DNA of 64,000 bases, taken from assembly GCA_000471045.1 (NCBI GenBank), contig KI301992.1, positions 2,905,452 to 2,969,451 on the forward strand, in the 5' to 3' direction. The position numbers and the translations under genes were made by a program. Shown piece by piece: positions 37,901 to 45,494 of this stretch. The notes below the pieces were generated by a model that saw only the letters and a list, made by a program, of their open reading frames with translations, was not told the origin of the DNA and ran no database searches. How positions within the stretch are numbered: the first letter of the stretch is position 1; each line of letters opens with the position of its first letter. The DNA is from an actinobacterium LLX17. Lineage in GTDB: Bacteria > Actinomycetota > Actinomycetes > Propionibacteriales > Nocardioidaceae.

Positions 37901-38983
37901 CACGCCCGGGTCCGGCTCGGTGTCCTCGGGGCCGAAGATCAACGCGGAGTGGTCCATTCCCGTCTCGAAGGCCACGACCCGGTGACCTTCCAGGTCCACC
38001 GCAGGCGGCGTCCTCATCGTGTTGCGCTCCTCGGTGCCGAACCCCCAGGCGACGAACTCGCCGCTCTCGGTCAGCGCGACCTGTCCCCCGATGTTGCCCC
38101 TGCCGTTCCTCGACCCCAGGGCGACGACCGGGCTGTCGACCTGGTCCGCGGGGAACTGGTCTGACACCGAGACGCCGTTGGGGCTGCCGGTCCAGGCAAG
38201 AACTTGTCCGTCGTCGGTCAGCGCGTACGCCACCGCGAGGGTCATTGATACGTCCACGATCGTGGCGTCCCGGACCGCGTCCGGCACCGAGTTGGCCAGC
38301 CCGAAGGCCGATCCGCCTGCACTGTCCTCCCATACGTGCACGTCGCCCCCGGCCGTTACGGCGATGGCCGTCGAGTTGCTCACGTCGATCTGGACGATGT
38401 CGTCCACTTCGGGGGTCTCGGTGACGAAGTCAGCGTTCCCCCAGGAGACCATGGTGCCGTCGTCCTTGAGTGCGAGGCCGAATCCGTCACTGAGCTGGAC
38501 ATCGATGACCCCGGTCGGTGCGCTCGGGTTCTGGTACTCGGCGGGCGGGGCAGGGGCATTCGCCCACGTGACGATCGCACCTTCTTGGGTGATGGCGGCC
38601 GCTTTGCCCTTCCAGACCTCGATCCCGATCACGTGCTTGTTGTTCAGAGACGCGGGAATCAGGGAGACGATGCCCCCGTAGTTGCCCTCCGTCACGATGT
38701 CGCCCGAACCGGTGACCGCCAGAGTCGTGTGGTTGGCGCCGGACAGGCCGTCGACAGCGACGTCGACGAACGGCGCATCATCGTTGGGCAGGCCCGAGAC
38801 CCACGGTTCTTCCACGCCGGCCGCTCCGACCGCTCCCCAGCCGTAGACCTCGCCGTCGACGATGGTCTCGGCGGCGCCCGCCGAGTTGGCCATGGTGACC
38901 AGTCCGGCGACCAGCGCACTGGCGGCAAGGCCGGCGGTCCACCTCCTGCTCTGGCGGCGCTCAGTACGGCGTAGGTGCTTCAT
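34949..38983 (-). CDS. LPGTG-anchored surface protein with RCC1-like and Ig-like repeats
   Basis: 1344 residues. Sec signal to about residue 38 (ANSAGAAET). Residues ~40-365 form RCC1-like propeller repeats (VYGWGAVG, MVSWGN, FVAWGFG). Then come bacterial Ig-like units that start IDGMPVVG, IEGAPLLN, ITGQPFIG, LTGTPIVG, ITGTPRVG; two are a near-exact 188-residue tandem copy. Two C-terminal beta domains (DTVKAGDEVTIQVG) and a sortase signal follow: LPGTG, hydrophobic helix, YRRRHQLS. Probable adhesin or cell-wall scaffold. ATG at 38983 has AAGGAG upstream. Its promoter module equals that of the Mce operon. Confidence 0.87.
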   Translation of the reverse strand: MKHLRRTERRQSRRWTAGLAASALVAGLVTMANSAGAAETIVDGEVYGWGAVGAAGVEEPWVSGLPNDDAPFVDVAVDGLSGANHTTLAVTGSGDIVTEGNYGGIVSLIPASLNNKHVIGIEVWKGKAAAITQEGAIVTWANAPAPPAEYQNPSAPTGVIDVQLSDGFGLALKDDGTMVSWGNADFVTETPEVDDIVQIDVSNSTAIAVTAGGDVHVWEDSAGGSAFGLANSVPDAVRDATIVDVSMTLAVAYALTDDGQVLAWTGSPNGVSVSDQFPADQVDSPVVALGSRNGRGNIGGQVALTESGEFVAWGFGTEERNTMRTPPAVDLEGHRVVAFETGMDHSALIFGPEDTEPDPGVVSAPQIDGMPVVGADVTGTPATFNFETTNETNAWYSAPTPETPAAEWTLVGATNPLELTGELEGQYVAYRTTVEDPDGQTWVEDSALIGPIESAPPGVVDVPRIEGAPLLNTQVIGIAATFNFTPASESSAWYRADTADAAPETWELVSDANPLTLATANRDKFLVYRTTATDENGETFTADSEPFGPVIKFSVTQATIQGDPLVGSTITAVPGEFNYPPETTSYGWMIGSQPPIVVPPGGSLDLTLTEEHDGQTIRFLTQGSAAGLSTASISAPFGPVTMPPLSAVEQPQIEGAPLLNTQVIGIPAVLNRTPESVSSAWYRADTADAAPETWELVSDANPLTLATANRDKFLIFRTTATDENGQTIISDSEPFGPVVKFSASQATIQGDPLVGSTITAVPGEFSYPPETTTYAWMIGTQPPVPVPLGGSLDLTLTEEHLGQTIRFLTQGTAAGLNSTSISAAFGPVTLPPLELSGQPTITGQPFIGQTLTATPVATADGVESTFQWFAGSGEEFTAIEGATGETLELTEAQRDQQIKVVQTATRAADDATDTAESAPTSAVTDAPVDLLVEAEAELTGTPIVGETLTGTPATYSTIEDVTITNYWVIGDTEVEAAGTTLVLTDEHVGLNIQFKSVATRGEEAVPSTSAAIGPVLVDLAATAAPTITGTPRVGQTLAGTPATFNDTDGVTVTHQWLADGEPIDGATGTSLVLTEDHLGAAITFASTATRGDEAPVVSVSEATAPVEPADTTPPGGEVVIDLDGPTTPGSTISVNVGTALAGQEVQLYLSNLDRMLSPATVAEDGTIQVLVPGDIQLGTHRLAVYADGDLVGWDDFEVTLVRPEDPAFKDLIDVTPDTVKAGDEVTIQVGADRAGQKVRVVLFSAPTDLGFATVAADGTVRVTIPADMADGVHRVAVYDVDGNLIGWQDITVTDGTGAGTGNGGRFGGLPGTGAEATGVMVPLGLAFLLAGLGLVVYRRRHQLS
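36460..37023. repeat. 564-bp internal tandem repeat, downstream copy
   Basis: Codes for the second QIEGAPLLNTQVIGI... unit of the surface protein. Matches 37024-37587 with long stretches of DNA identity, for example around ATCGCCCTGGATGGTTGCCT (36731 and 37295). Edges are approximate. Confidence 0.75.
37024..37587. repeat. 564-bp internal tandem repeat, upstream copy
   Basis: First copy in reading direction (RIEGAPLLNTQVIGI...). Offset to the other copy is exactly 564 bases, 188 codons, so the frame is kept. Confidence 0.75.
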
Positions 38984-39047
38984 CGGGGCTCCTTGAGTTC
39001 GGGGACTGCCAACGCAGGCGGGTGGACACACCAACCCGGCGCGCCAG

Positions 39048-39060
39048 TGACGCTAGGTGT
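39048..39060 (-). promoter_or_regulatory. Probable promoter of the surface-protein gene
   Basis: Minus strand ACACCTAGCGTCA with -10 TAGCGT (39050-39055), about 65 bases before the start codon. Same as the Mce promoter except one base within this 13-mer. Confidence 0.55.
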
Positions 39061-39126
39061 AACGCGCGTCACCCCGCCAGCAAGATTGCTGAAATGGAGA
39101 CGAAACCGGGTGGATTGGCTCATTTC

Positions 39127-39144
39127 TTGTCACCCACCTCACAA
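39127..39144. promoter_or_regulatory. TTGTCA-N6-TCACAA palindrome, site c
   Basis: TTGTCACCCACCTCACAA, followed by CTTTTGA. It starts exactly 67 bp from the -10 block, the same distance as site a from the Mce promoter. The gene-free stretch 38984-39330 holds this module, motif 2 and a repeat remnant; no gene seen. Confidence 0.6.
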
Positions 39145-39178
39145 CTTTTGATCCGGGCTTGGCGGCGACCTATGACCA

Positions 39179-39194
39179 CTACTCATCCGTCGCA
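39179..39194. promoter_or_regulatory. Motif 2 site (CTACTCATCCGTCGCA)
   Basis: CTACTCATCCGTCGCA, 52 bp from the start of site c (53 bp at the Mce operon). Confidence 0.5.
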
Positions 39195-39280
39195 AAACTG
39201 AGCCTCATTCCCCGAGGCGCGATGAGTCCCGCGAGGAAAGCCCTGGGAAGGGCGCGGCGCCGAGCAAAGGGGACCGAGCC

Positions 39281-39317
39281 CCCGCTGGCTGAGGCGCGAG
39301 GAGGCCTGCGACGAGAC
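39281..39317. repeat. Family 2 repeat fragment next to IS110
   Basis: CCCGCTGGCTGAGGCGCGAG, then AGGCCTGCGACGAG: the left part of the family 2 consensus (ctgaggtgcgaggagcgaagcgacgagccacgaa). It stops where the IS110 element begins. Confidence 0.5.
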
Positions 39318-40528
39318 GCTTCTATGGCTGTCAAGTCATGGTGGCGAGGTGTTGGTGGAGCTCGCGGGCGATGTAGCGCTTGAGGCAGCGGCGAATGCGG
39401 GGGCCGGTGAGTCCTTGGGCGGTGCGGCGTTCGACGTAGTCACGGGTTCTGGGTTCGTAACGCATTCGAGTGTTAGCGATGGTGTGCAGGGCGCGGTTGA
39501 GCTGGCGGTCGCCGGTGCGGTTCAAGCGGTGCTCGTGGCGTCTGCCGGAGGAGATTTCCAGGGGGCAGGCTCCGGCGAGCTTGGCGAACGCGGCGTCGTT
39601 GCGAACGCGGCCGGGGTGTGACCAGGTCGCGAGGACGATCGCGGCGTTGACCGGTCCGATGCCGACCATCTCGAGCAGGGATGGCATCGCTTCGGTGACC
39701 GCGGCCCGCAGGGCTGCCTCGTTGGCCTTGACGTCGGTGTTGAGGTCACCGACCCGCCGGGCGAGGCGGATCGCCTCGGTCCGGGCGGCGGCTTGGGCCG
39801 GAGTGTCGCCCGCGCGCCGCCGCCAGGCGGCGATGGTCGTGATGGTCTGAGAGCTCAGCGCCCGGCGGGCGTCGATGCCGAGGTCGTGGACACGCAGCAA
39901 CGCGGTCAACGCGTTGATCGCGCGAGTCCGTTCGCTGGTCATCGCGTTCCGGGCGGTCAGCAGGATCTGCAGCAACGTGGAGGTCTGCCCGGCCCGGGCG
40001 TCGGCAAGCCGGTCGACTTCCTTGCCGAGGATCCCGCGGGCGGCGGTGATCGCGTCGAGGTGGTCGTTCTTGCCCGCGCCCCGCTCACGTTTGGGGGTCG
40101 GGGCGTCGGTGACCCGGTATCCGGCTTCGGCGAACACGACCGCGGCCTGCGCACCATAGGAACGGGTCCCTTCCATGCTGATCAGGACCTGCTCGACCAG
40201 ACCGCCGGTCGCCGGCCCGGTGCGGTCGATGACCCAGTTCAACGCCCGACCCAGACCAGCTGGGGTGGTCGGGAAGGCCCGGTCGTCGATCACCCCTCCG
40301 GTCCGGGCATCGATCAGCGCGTAGTGGTGGGCGGCCGCGTGGGTATCGACCCCCACGACGAACGCATAACGGTCTGCAACGATGGCCATGAGCGATCGTT
40401 CCTTCTCTTCGATGGGATGTGTCGTTCGAACCGGTTGGACCGGCCGGCCATCCCGGGAAGAGGTCACTACGTGGCACGACTGTGAGGGGTCACCAACCAC
40501 GCGAGAGCGTGGAGGGACAGGCTTCTAT
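39318..40528 (-). mobile_element. IS110-family insertion sequence
   Basis: One DEDD transposase gene flanked by the 8-bp direct repeat GCTTCTAT (39318-39325 and 40521-40528), as expected for IS110 elements, which lack terminal inverted repeats. The interval 40390-40528 upstream of the transposase is non-coding and is where IS110-group elements encode their bridge RNA. Ends are inferred from the direct repeat only. Confidence 0.65.
39331..40389 (-). CDS. IS110-family DEDD transposase
   Basis: 352 residues. The N-terminal RuvC-like domain carries the DEDD set: VVGVDTHAAAHHYALID (first Asp), LISMEGTRSYG (Glu) and KNDHLDAITAAR (two Asp). The C-terminal Tnp domain includes IGPVNAAIVLATW, the SSGRRHEHRLNRTGDRQLN segment with the conserved Ser, and a final helix. 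ATG at 40389, AAGGAA upstream; the longer upstream frame is not needed. Looks intact, so the element may be active. Confidence 0.9.
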   Translation of the reverse strand: MAIVADRYAFVVGVDTHAAAHHYALIDARTGGVIDDRAFPTTPAGLGRALNWVIDRTGPATGGLVEQVLISMEGTRSYGAQAAVVFAEAGYRVTDAPTPKRERGAGKNDHLDAITAARGILGKEVDRLADARAGQTSTLLQILLTARNAMTSERTRAINALTALLRVHDLGIDARRALSSQTITTIAAWRRRAGDTPAQAAARTEAIRLARRVGDLNTDVKANEAALRAAVTEAMPSLLEMVGIGPVNAAIVLATWSHPGRVRNDAAFAKLAGACPLEISSGRRHEHRLNRTGDRQLNRALHTIANTRMRYEPRTRDYVERRTAQGLTGPRIRRCLKRYIARELHQHLATMT

Positions 40529-40704
40529 CAAGTCAACGTGGTGGGCCGGGAAGCCGGCCGGTTCACCACCACGGTGCGGACAGGTCTCGTCAATGACACC
40601 GACCACAAGCGCGGTCGGGTCAAGCCACGAAAGGGTCACGACCACAGCGGCGAACCAGCACGGCCACCCTGCCAGCCAGCCCCGAGCCAGCCACCCCGAG
40701 CCTC

Positions 40705-40964
40705 ACAGCCACGAAGCCCCCTCGCCGTGCGTTTCGTGGCTCGTCGTTTCACTCCTCGCACCTCAACGAGCGGGGAGGCAGCCGCCCCGGCTCCTGAGGC
40801 GCGAGGAACGAGTGAGCCGCGAAGGGCGCGCCTCAGTGAGCGGTGAGAGCCGGGCGGGCCACGAAGGGCGCACTTCAACGCGCGGTGAGGGTTGAGTCTC
40901 GCCGCTGGCTGAGGTGTGACGAGTTCTGCGAGGAGCCACGAAGCCCCCGGAGGCGCGTTTCGTG
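40705..40964. repeat. Cluster of family 2 repeats
   Basis: At least four degenerate copies in both orientations, e.g. GTTTCGTGGCTCGTCGTTTC, CGCACCTCAACGAGCGGGG, GGCCACGAAGGGCGCACTTC, GAGCCACGAAGCCCCCGGAG. The gene-free stretch 40529-41033 consists of this cluster plus about 170 bases of unremarkable flank next to IS110. Confidence 0.6.
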
Positions 40965-41033
40965 TGTCGGGTGGGCGCCCTGACGCCTCAAGATGCGGAA
41001 GGGGCGCCTGCTCCCTCAAGGCGTGACGAGCCG

Positions 41034-41697
41034 TTAGGGAACTGTAAATGTGAGCGGACCGCTGCCCGTCGGCGGCACGTTGGTCCAAGAACCCTCGACG
41101 TGAATGTCCTGGCCCTCGGCAACGCCTAGGAAAGCGCAGAGGAACCCTGCTGGGACATCGGTGATCTCCATTCCCGCCGCGTCGGGCAGCAGTGCCTGTG
41201 TGGACGTATCGAATGTGCCGTGGAGCGATCCATGGATGTTGAACTCGCAGCCAGCTGAGTCGATGAACGCGGAGATGTTGACGAGTCGAACCGGCCATAG
41301 AGCGCCAGACGGGCTGCCGGTCACCGTGAGCTCCCATGGTCCGTTCTGCTGGATTAGAACCGATCCCGCAATGGGATTGGTGCAGCCATGCGCAGTCAGA
41401 TCGCCGAGCTCACCCATGCTGTCGCCAAAAGGCCGGCTCGTGCCGGGGTTGAAGAGGTCGCCTGCGAGATCGAACTTGGCGCACGTCACGCTCTGGTCGG
41501 CCTGAATCACTGTGAGATCGACATCGGCACCGATGAAGTCCGTGGCCGAGCCACCGGACGGAGTGAACGTGTCAGAGGTGCCCGTCGTGAGGAAGAGCGG
41601 GCTGCTACCGGCTGGTGTCACGTTGGTCCAGGAACCGTCAACGGTGAAGGTCTGGTCCTTGGCGAGGCCCAGCATCTGGCACAGGTATCCGGTGATC
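41034..41697 (-). pseudogene. Secreted Cys-domain protein, C-terminal part (IS3-interrupted)
   Basis: 3' part of a gene split by the IS3 element. It begins with the end of domain 1 (VPITGYLCQMLGLAKDQTFTVDGSWTN) and contains all of domain 2 (TDFIGADVDLTVIQADQSVTCAKFDLAGDL ... CEFNIHGSLHGTFDTSTQAL ... VPAGFLCAFLGVAEGQDIHVEGSWTN, given in pieces). It ends at a TAA. Domain 2 keeps the four conserved Cys. With the element removed the host gene would be 1158 bases, exactly in frame with the 5' part at 42965-43458. Confidence 0.8.
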
Positions 41698-41766
41698 GGG
41701 ACTGCTGCACGAATAGGTGACATCTGATCTGTGGTGCCGGAAGGTGCCGCTGGAAGGATGTGCACC

Positions 41767-42075
41767 ATGCCCAAGCCCTATCCCCGCGAGTTCCGTGAGG
41801 ACGTCGTCCGGGTCGCCCGTGGTCGCGAAGCCGGGACCCGTCTGGCTGACATCGCCGCCGACTTCGGGATCAGCGAGACGTGCTTGTCGAACTGGATGAA
41901 GGCCGCCGACGTCGAGGACGGCCTCAAGCCCGGCACCACCGCAGCCGACAACGCCGAGCTGCGAGAAGCCAAGAAACGAATCCGGCTGCTCGAGCAGGAG
42001 AACGAAGTCCTGCGCCGCGCGACCGCCTATCTGTCCCAGGCGAACTTGCCGGGAAAAGGCTCTTCCCACTCGTGA
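41767..42075 (+). CDS. IS3 transposase OrfA
   Basis: 102 residues. HTH of the transposase-8 family (FREDVVRVARGREAGTRLADIAADFGISETCLSNWM in pieces, 9-43) and a leucine-zipper segment (ELREAKKRIRLLEQENEVLRRATAYL). ATG with GGAAGG upstream. A GGGAAAA slip site near its end permits -1 frameshifting into OrfB. Confidence 0.92.
   Translation: MPKPYPREFREDVVRVARGREAGTRLADIAADFGISETCLSNWMKAADVEDGLKPGTTAADNAELREAKKRIRLLEQENEVLRRATAYLSQANLPGKGSSHS
42051..42057 (+). promoter_or_regulatory. Programmed -1 frameshift site GGGAAAA
   Basis: In the OrfA frame it reads G GGA AAA; slipping gives GGG AAA and continues as KRLFPLVRELA in OrfB, making the fused OrfAB transposase typical of IS3 elements. Confidence 0.6.
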
Positions 42076-42932
42076 GAGAGCTGGCCGCCGACCGCATCCC
42101 CGTCACGGTCAGCTGCCGGGTGCTCGAGCTGTGTCGTCAGCAGTACTACCGCTGGCTCACCAACCCGGTCACCGACTCCGAGTGGGACACCGCTCATCTG
42201 TCCCACGCGATCCTCGCCGCTCATGACGACGACCCCCAGTACGGGTATCGGTTCCTGGTCGACGAGGTTCGTGCTGCCGGGTTCGACGTCAGTGAGCGGA
42301 CGGTCTGGAAGATCTGCTCCGAGAACAGGTGGTGGTCGAGCTTCGGCAAGAAGCGTGGCCGCAACGGCAAGAAAGCCGGCCCGCCCGTTCATGACGACCG
42401 GCTCAACCGGGTATTCCTGGCCGGGCGGGCGAACCAGATCTGGCTGACCGACATCTCCGAACACCCCACCGGCGAGGGGAAGGTCTATCTCTGCGCGATC
42501 AAGGACACCTGGTCGAACCGGATCGTCGGCTACTCCATCAGCGACCGCATGACCTCACAGCTCGCCGTCCGGGCGCTCGACAACGCCGTCGCCAGGCGGG
42601 GTGACGTCGCCGGCTGCATCGTCCACTCCGACCGAGGATCGCAGTTCCGCAGCCGGCGGTTCATCGCCGCCATCGAAAGCCACTCGATGGTCGGATCGAT
42701 GGGCCGAGTCGGCGCAGCCGGCGACAACGCCGCCATGGAATCGTTCTTCGCCCTGCTCCAGAAGAACGTCCTCAACACCCGCCGCTGGGACACCCGCGAA
42801 GAACTACGGATCGCGATCGTGACCTGGATCGAACGGACCTACCACCGCCGCCGCCGGCAAGACATCCTCGGCCGATTGACCCCCATCGAATGGGAAACCA
42901 TCATGAACCAAACCGTCACCCTGGCGGCCTAA
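42072..42932 (+). CDS. IS3 transposase OrfB (DDE integrase)
   Basis: 286 residues from GTG 42072, in the -1 frame relative to OrfA. An HTH_21 region (DPQYGYRFLVDEVRAAGF) precedes the rve core with the DDE triad: WLTDISEHPTGEGKVY (Asp), IVHSDRGSQFRS (Asp) and MESFFALLQKN (Glu). The C-terminus (YHRRRRQDILGRLTPIEWE) is standard. It appears intact and may mostly be made as an OrfAB fusion. Confidence 0.92.
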   Translation: MRELAADRIPVTVSCRVLELCRQQYYRWLTNPVTDSEWDTAHLSHAILAAHDDDPQYGYRFLVDEVRAAGFDVSERTVWKICSENRWWSSFGKKRGRNGKKAGPPVHDDRLNRVFLAGRANQIWLTDISEHPTGEGKVYLCAIKDTWSNRIVGYSISDRMTSQLAVRALDNAVARRGDVAGCIVHSDRGSQFRSRRFIAAIESHSMVGSMGRVGAAGDNAAMESFFALLQKNVLNTRRWDTREELRIAIVTWIERTYHRRRRQDILGRLTPIEWETIMNQTVTLAA

Positions 42933-42964
42933 CCCCAACTGTCACCTATCGGTGCAGCAGTCCC

Positions 42965-43458
42965 CTCTCTGTGATCGTCAAGGTGTTGGCGGTGGGCGTC
43001 ACGACTTGTGTAGCTGTGTCGAAGACGCCGTCGACCGAGCCGCCAACGGTAAAATTGCAGCCCGGGGCGGAGATCATCGCGGAAACGTCGTTGAGCTGTG
43101 CTGGCCACGCTGTGCCGTTCGGAGCTGCCGTGATCGAGACGGTTGGGCTGCCGACGAGGTCCACGTCGGTCAGACCCCCGATGTCGTTGGTGCATCCGCT
43201 GGCCGTCAGATTGCTCAAGGCACCGGCGTTCTCGCCGAAGACTCGGGTCTCACCCGGATCCACCACAGTTCCGGCGAAGTCGACCTGCTCACAGTTCAGC
43301 TCCTGGTCTGCCTGAATGTTGGTGAACGTGATGTCTGTGCCGACGAAGTTCACCTCCGGCCCACCGTCCGGGGTGAATGTGGTGGAGGCCGACGCAGGCG
43401 TGGCCATCAGGACGGCGGCAGTGATGAGAGTGGTCAGCGCGATCCCGGGGAGGCGCAT
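42965..43458 (-). pseudogene. Secreted Cys-domain protein, N-terminal part (IS3-interrupted)
   Basis: 5' part of the split gene. It has a Sec signal (MRLPGIALTTLITAAVLMAT, then PASAS) and most of domain 1 (VNFVGTDITFTNIQADQELNC, ASGCTNDIGG, GCNFTVGGSVDGVFDTATQ). Translation now runs into the IS and stops at 42946. AAGGAG precedes the ATG. The intact ancestor had two tandem domains, unlike its single-domain paralogues at 44812 and 45495. Confidence 0.8.
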
Positions 43459-43528
43459 GTGATTCTCCTTCGAAGTAGTTTCAATCCGCTCGACGCGGGA
43501 CCGAGCGTGTGGTGCAGGTCGTTCTCCG

Positions 43529-44704
43529 TCACGGCAGCTCGCCGTTGGGAAGCGGCGGCATCTCCGGCGTCGCTGGAGCAGGCAGGGGACAGATCCCGCT
43601 GCTGCACTCCGTGAAGTCATCCCACGGAAGGTCTCCGAACGGCACGGTTGGCGACTGGGTGGCGCGGACCGGGTTGTTCGGGCCGGACGCCATTGCCGTC
43701 AGCAGTGGACTGAGGTCGTCGTCTCCGGCGGTACATCCTGTGAAGGGAGGGACCTCCACCCCGGTGGAGGCCGGAATGTCGCGGCCATCGAAAGCGCCGA
43801 GGTACAGAGGGTGATCGAGAGGAAGGGACGAACCGGGGTGCAGGCCGTCGTAGGCGCCGAGGTCGCCCCCGCTTCCGGGTGTGTACCCCCCGCCACCGCC
43901 CGGACCGCTGCCGACCTCTCCCCACAGGCGAAGATCGGAGGGTCGTTCCGTGCGGCAGCCCGGGCCCAGGTCGACTGGCACTCCGTCGATGACGAGGTCG
44001 CTCATGAAGATCTCCACCTGTCCCTCCACCAGCACGCTGACCGGAGGATGAAAGCTCGGGTCGCAGCTGTTCGCTCGACCCGTGCCGGTGCTCTGCCATT
44101 GGTGGACCTTGAACGGTTGAACCTCACCATTCACGCGTGGTGCCCGCATGGTCACGGTCGCCGTGGCGGGAATCGACCCGAAGGCAACCAAGTTGACCGG
44201 GATTCGTGCCACCAGGCCGACGTCGGCCCCGCCCCCGGGCAGTGGGCCGAGGGGATACATCTGGCTTGGTTGATAGGCCGCGCCCGTCTGCGTGGCCGGG
44301 TCGTCGGTGGCGCAGGCCGGCTGGCGGAAGGGGTTGGGCACGCACGGAGGCCTTCCGAAGCCGGGAATGCAGGGGTTGTCGTAGTGGTCGGGGTTCTCGA
44401 TGGGTGTGTTGAAGATGCCGACGTAGAGCGCGCCCCAGATCGGGTTGTCGGGGCCTGCTGTGATGTACATCTTCGAACGAGTGACCACGGCGCCCTGGGA
44501 GTTGGTGACCGTGCCCCCGTTGATGGCGACCGAGCTCGGACGCGGGATCTCATCCTGACCTGGGTACTCCGCCGCTGCCGGTCCGTCCGGGAGTGGTTGT
44601 GGCGCCGCCTGGGACGGCAAGGTCAGGGCGCCGCAGACAACAACGGTCGCCAAGGCGGCTCGGCGGGTGCGGGCGCCGAGGCGCGGGGTGGGGCGAGATG
44701 TCAC
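43529..44704 (-). CDS. Secreted Pro/Gly-rich protein, unknown function
   Basis: 391 residues. Signal peptide with RRAALATVVVCGALTLPSQAA. The mature part has NQ/NP-rich loops, several Cys (PCIPGFGRPPCVPNPFRQPAC; PGCRTERPS; SSGICPLP), a beta-rich middle (VARIPVNLVAFGSIPATATVTM) and a Gly-rich turn (GSGPGGGGGYTPGSGG). I do not recognise a family. GTG start with GGAGG upstream. It lies head-to-tail within the run of secreted genes on the minus strand. Confidence 0.7.
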   Translation of the reverse strand: MTSRPTPRLGARTRRAALATVVVCGALTLPSQAAPQPLPDGPAAAEYPGQDEIPRPSSVAINGGTVTNSQGAVVTRSKMYITAGPDNPIWGALYVGIFNTPIENPDHYDNPCIPGFGRPPCVPNPFRQPACATDDPATQTGAAYQPSQMYPLGPLPGGGADVGLVARIPVNLVAFGSIPATATVTMRAPRVNGEVQPFKVHQWQSTGTGRANSCDPSFHPPVSVLVEGQVEIFMSDLVIDGVPVDLGPGCRTERPSDLRLWGEVGSGPGGGGGYTPGSGGDLGAYDGLHPGSSLPLDHPLYLGAFDGRDIPASTGVEVPPFTGCTAGDDDLSPLLTAMASGPNNPVRATQSPTVPFGDLPWDDFTECSSGICPLPAPATPEMPPLPNGELP

Positions 44705-44752
44705 GTCGGGTCCTCCAGGTGCGGAAATTGCAGTGGGGTGAAACGGCGGGAT

Positions 44753-44785
44753 CGGTGCCGGTGACGCAGGGCGTCACCGGCACCG
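44753..44785 (-). terminator. Hairpin terminator, copy 1
   Basis: CGGTGCCGGTGACGC, AGG, GCGTCACCGGCACCG: perfect 15-bp stem 27 bases after the stop of the gene at 44812. An almost identical cassette follows the paralogue (45436). Confidence 0.75.
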
Positions 44786-44811
44786 ACTCCGAGCGGTTCA
44801 GGCGTCGATCA

Positions 44812-45390
44812 TCACGGGAGGGTGATCGGGGTGCCGGTATTGGTCCAGTTACCATCGATGTCGATGTCCTGGCCTTGGGCGACACCGTTGTACGGGCACA
44901 GTGGGCCGACCGGGATGTCGTAAATGGTCACGGTCGAGCTCGTCGCTTCGAAGGTCTGGGTGCTTGTGTCGAACTCGCCGTCGATACCACCCGCGATGTT
45001 GTAGGAACAGTATGGGGAATACACGAACGCGGTAACGCTCGTGAGGCTCGCGTTGAACACCGTGCCGCTGATGTTGGAGCCCAGCGCGAAGTCCCAAGCA
45101 CCGTTCTGAGTGATGAGCGTGTGACCGAAGCTCCAGTCCCAGCAGTTGTCTGATGTCAGGTCGTCGAGTACACCAGTGTTGTCGACATCGTCGTACGCAC
45201 CCGCCAGATCGAATTGACCACACTCGATGTAGCCGACGGACTGCAGGGCGGTAAGCGCGATGCCGTTGTTTTCGAAATTGACCGGAACGACGGCCGCGTG
45301 AGCGGGTGAGGGCACCGAGAGCGAAGTGAGCCCGGCCACCACGCCGGCGGTGAGGCCGATGAGCATCTTCTTCGTGCGGAACAAGTTCAT
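44812..45390 (-). CDS. Secreted Cys-domain protein B
   Basis: 192 residues. Sec signal (LIGLTAGVVAGLTSLSVPSPAHA), then one domain of about 160 residues with the family landmarks: IALTALQSVGYIECGQFDLAGAYDDV, DNCWDW, CSYNIAGGIDGEFDTSTQ and IPVGPLCPYNGVAQGQDIDIDGNWTN. The spacing of four Cys suggests two disulfides. The fold is probably all beta. Function unknown. It is one of four domain copies in this window and shares near-identical flanking DNA with protein C, so the pair arose by tandem duplication. Confidence 0.72.
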   Translation of the reverse strand: MNLFRTKKMLIGLTAGVVAGLTSLSVPSPAHAAVVPVNFENNGIALTALQSVGYIECGQFDLAGAYDDVDNTGVLDDLTSDNCWDWSFGHTLITQNGAWDFALGSNISGTVFNASLTSVTAFVYSPYCSYNIAGGIDGEFDTSTQTFEATSSTVTIYDIPVGPLCPYNGVAQGQDIDIDGNWTNTGTPITLP

Positions 45391-45435
45391 GACTTCTCTT
45401 CAGGGATGTAGTGGTACCGGGGCCAGCGGCGGGAT

Positions 45436-45468
45436 CGGTGCCGGTGACGCAGAGCGTCACCGGCACCG
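45436..45468 (-). terminator. Hairpin terminator, copy 2
   Basis: Same 33-bp hairpin as 44753-44785 with one loop change, 27 bases after the stop of protein C. Confidence 0.75.
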
Positions 45469-45494
45469 ACTCCGAGCGGTTCAGGCGTCGATCA

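Larger units (their letters stand above)
41698..42964 (+). mobile_element. IS3-family insertion sequence
   Basis: 1267 bp with terminal inverted repeats of 25 bp: left 41698-41722 (GGGACTGCTGCACGAATAGG...) and right 42940-42964, with two mismatches. It carries orfA and orfB in overlapping frames. I could not find a clean target-site duplication, but removing the element restores an open host frame. Confidence 0.85.

Noticed and set aside
41695..42967. Target-site duplication of the IS3 element
   Set aside because: Flanking triplets (ATC and CTC) do not match at any trimming of the inverted repeats I tried; not claimed.
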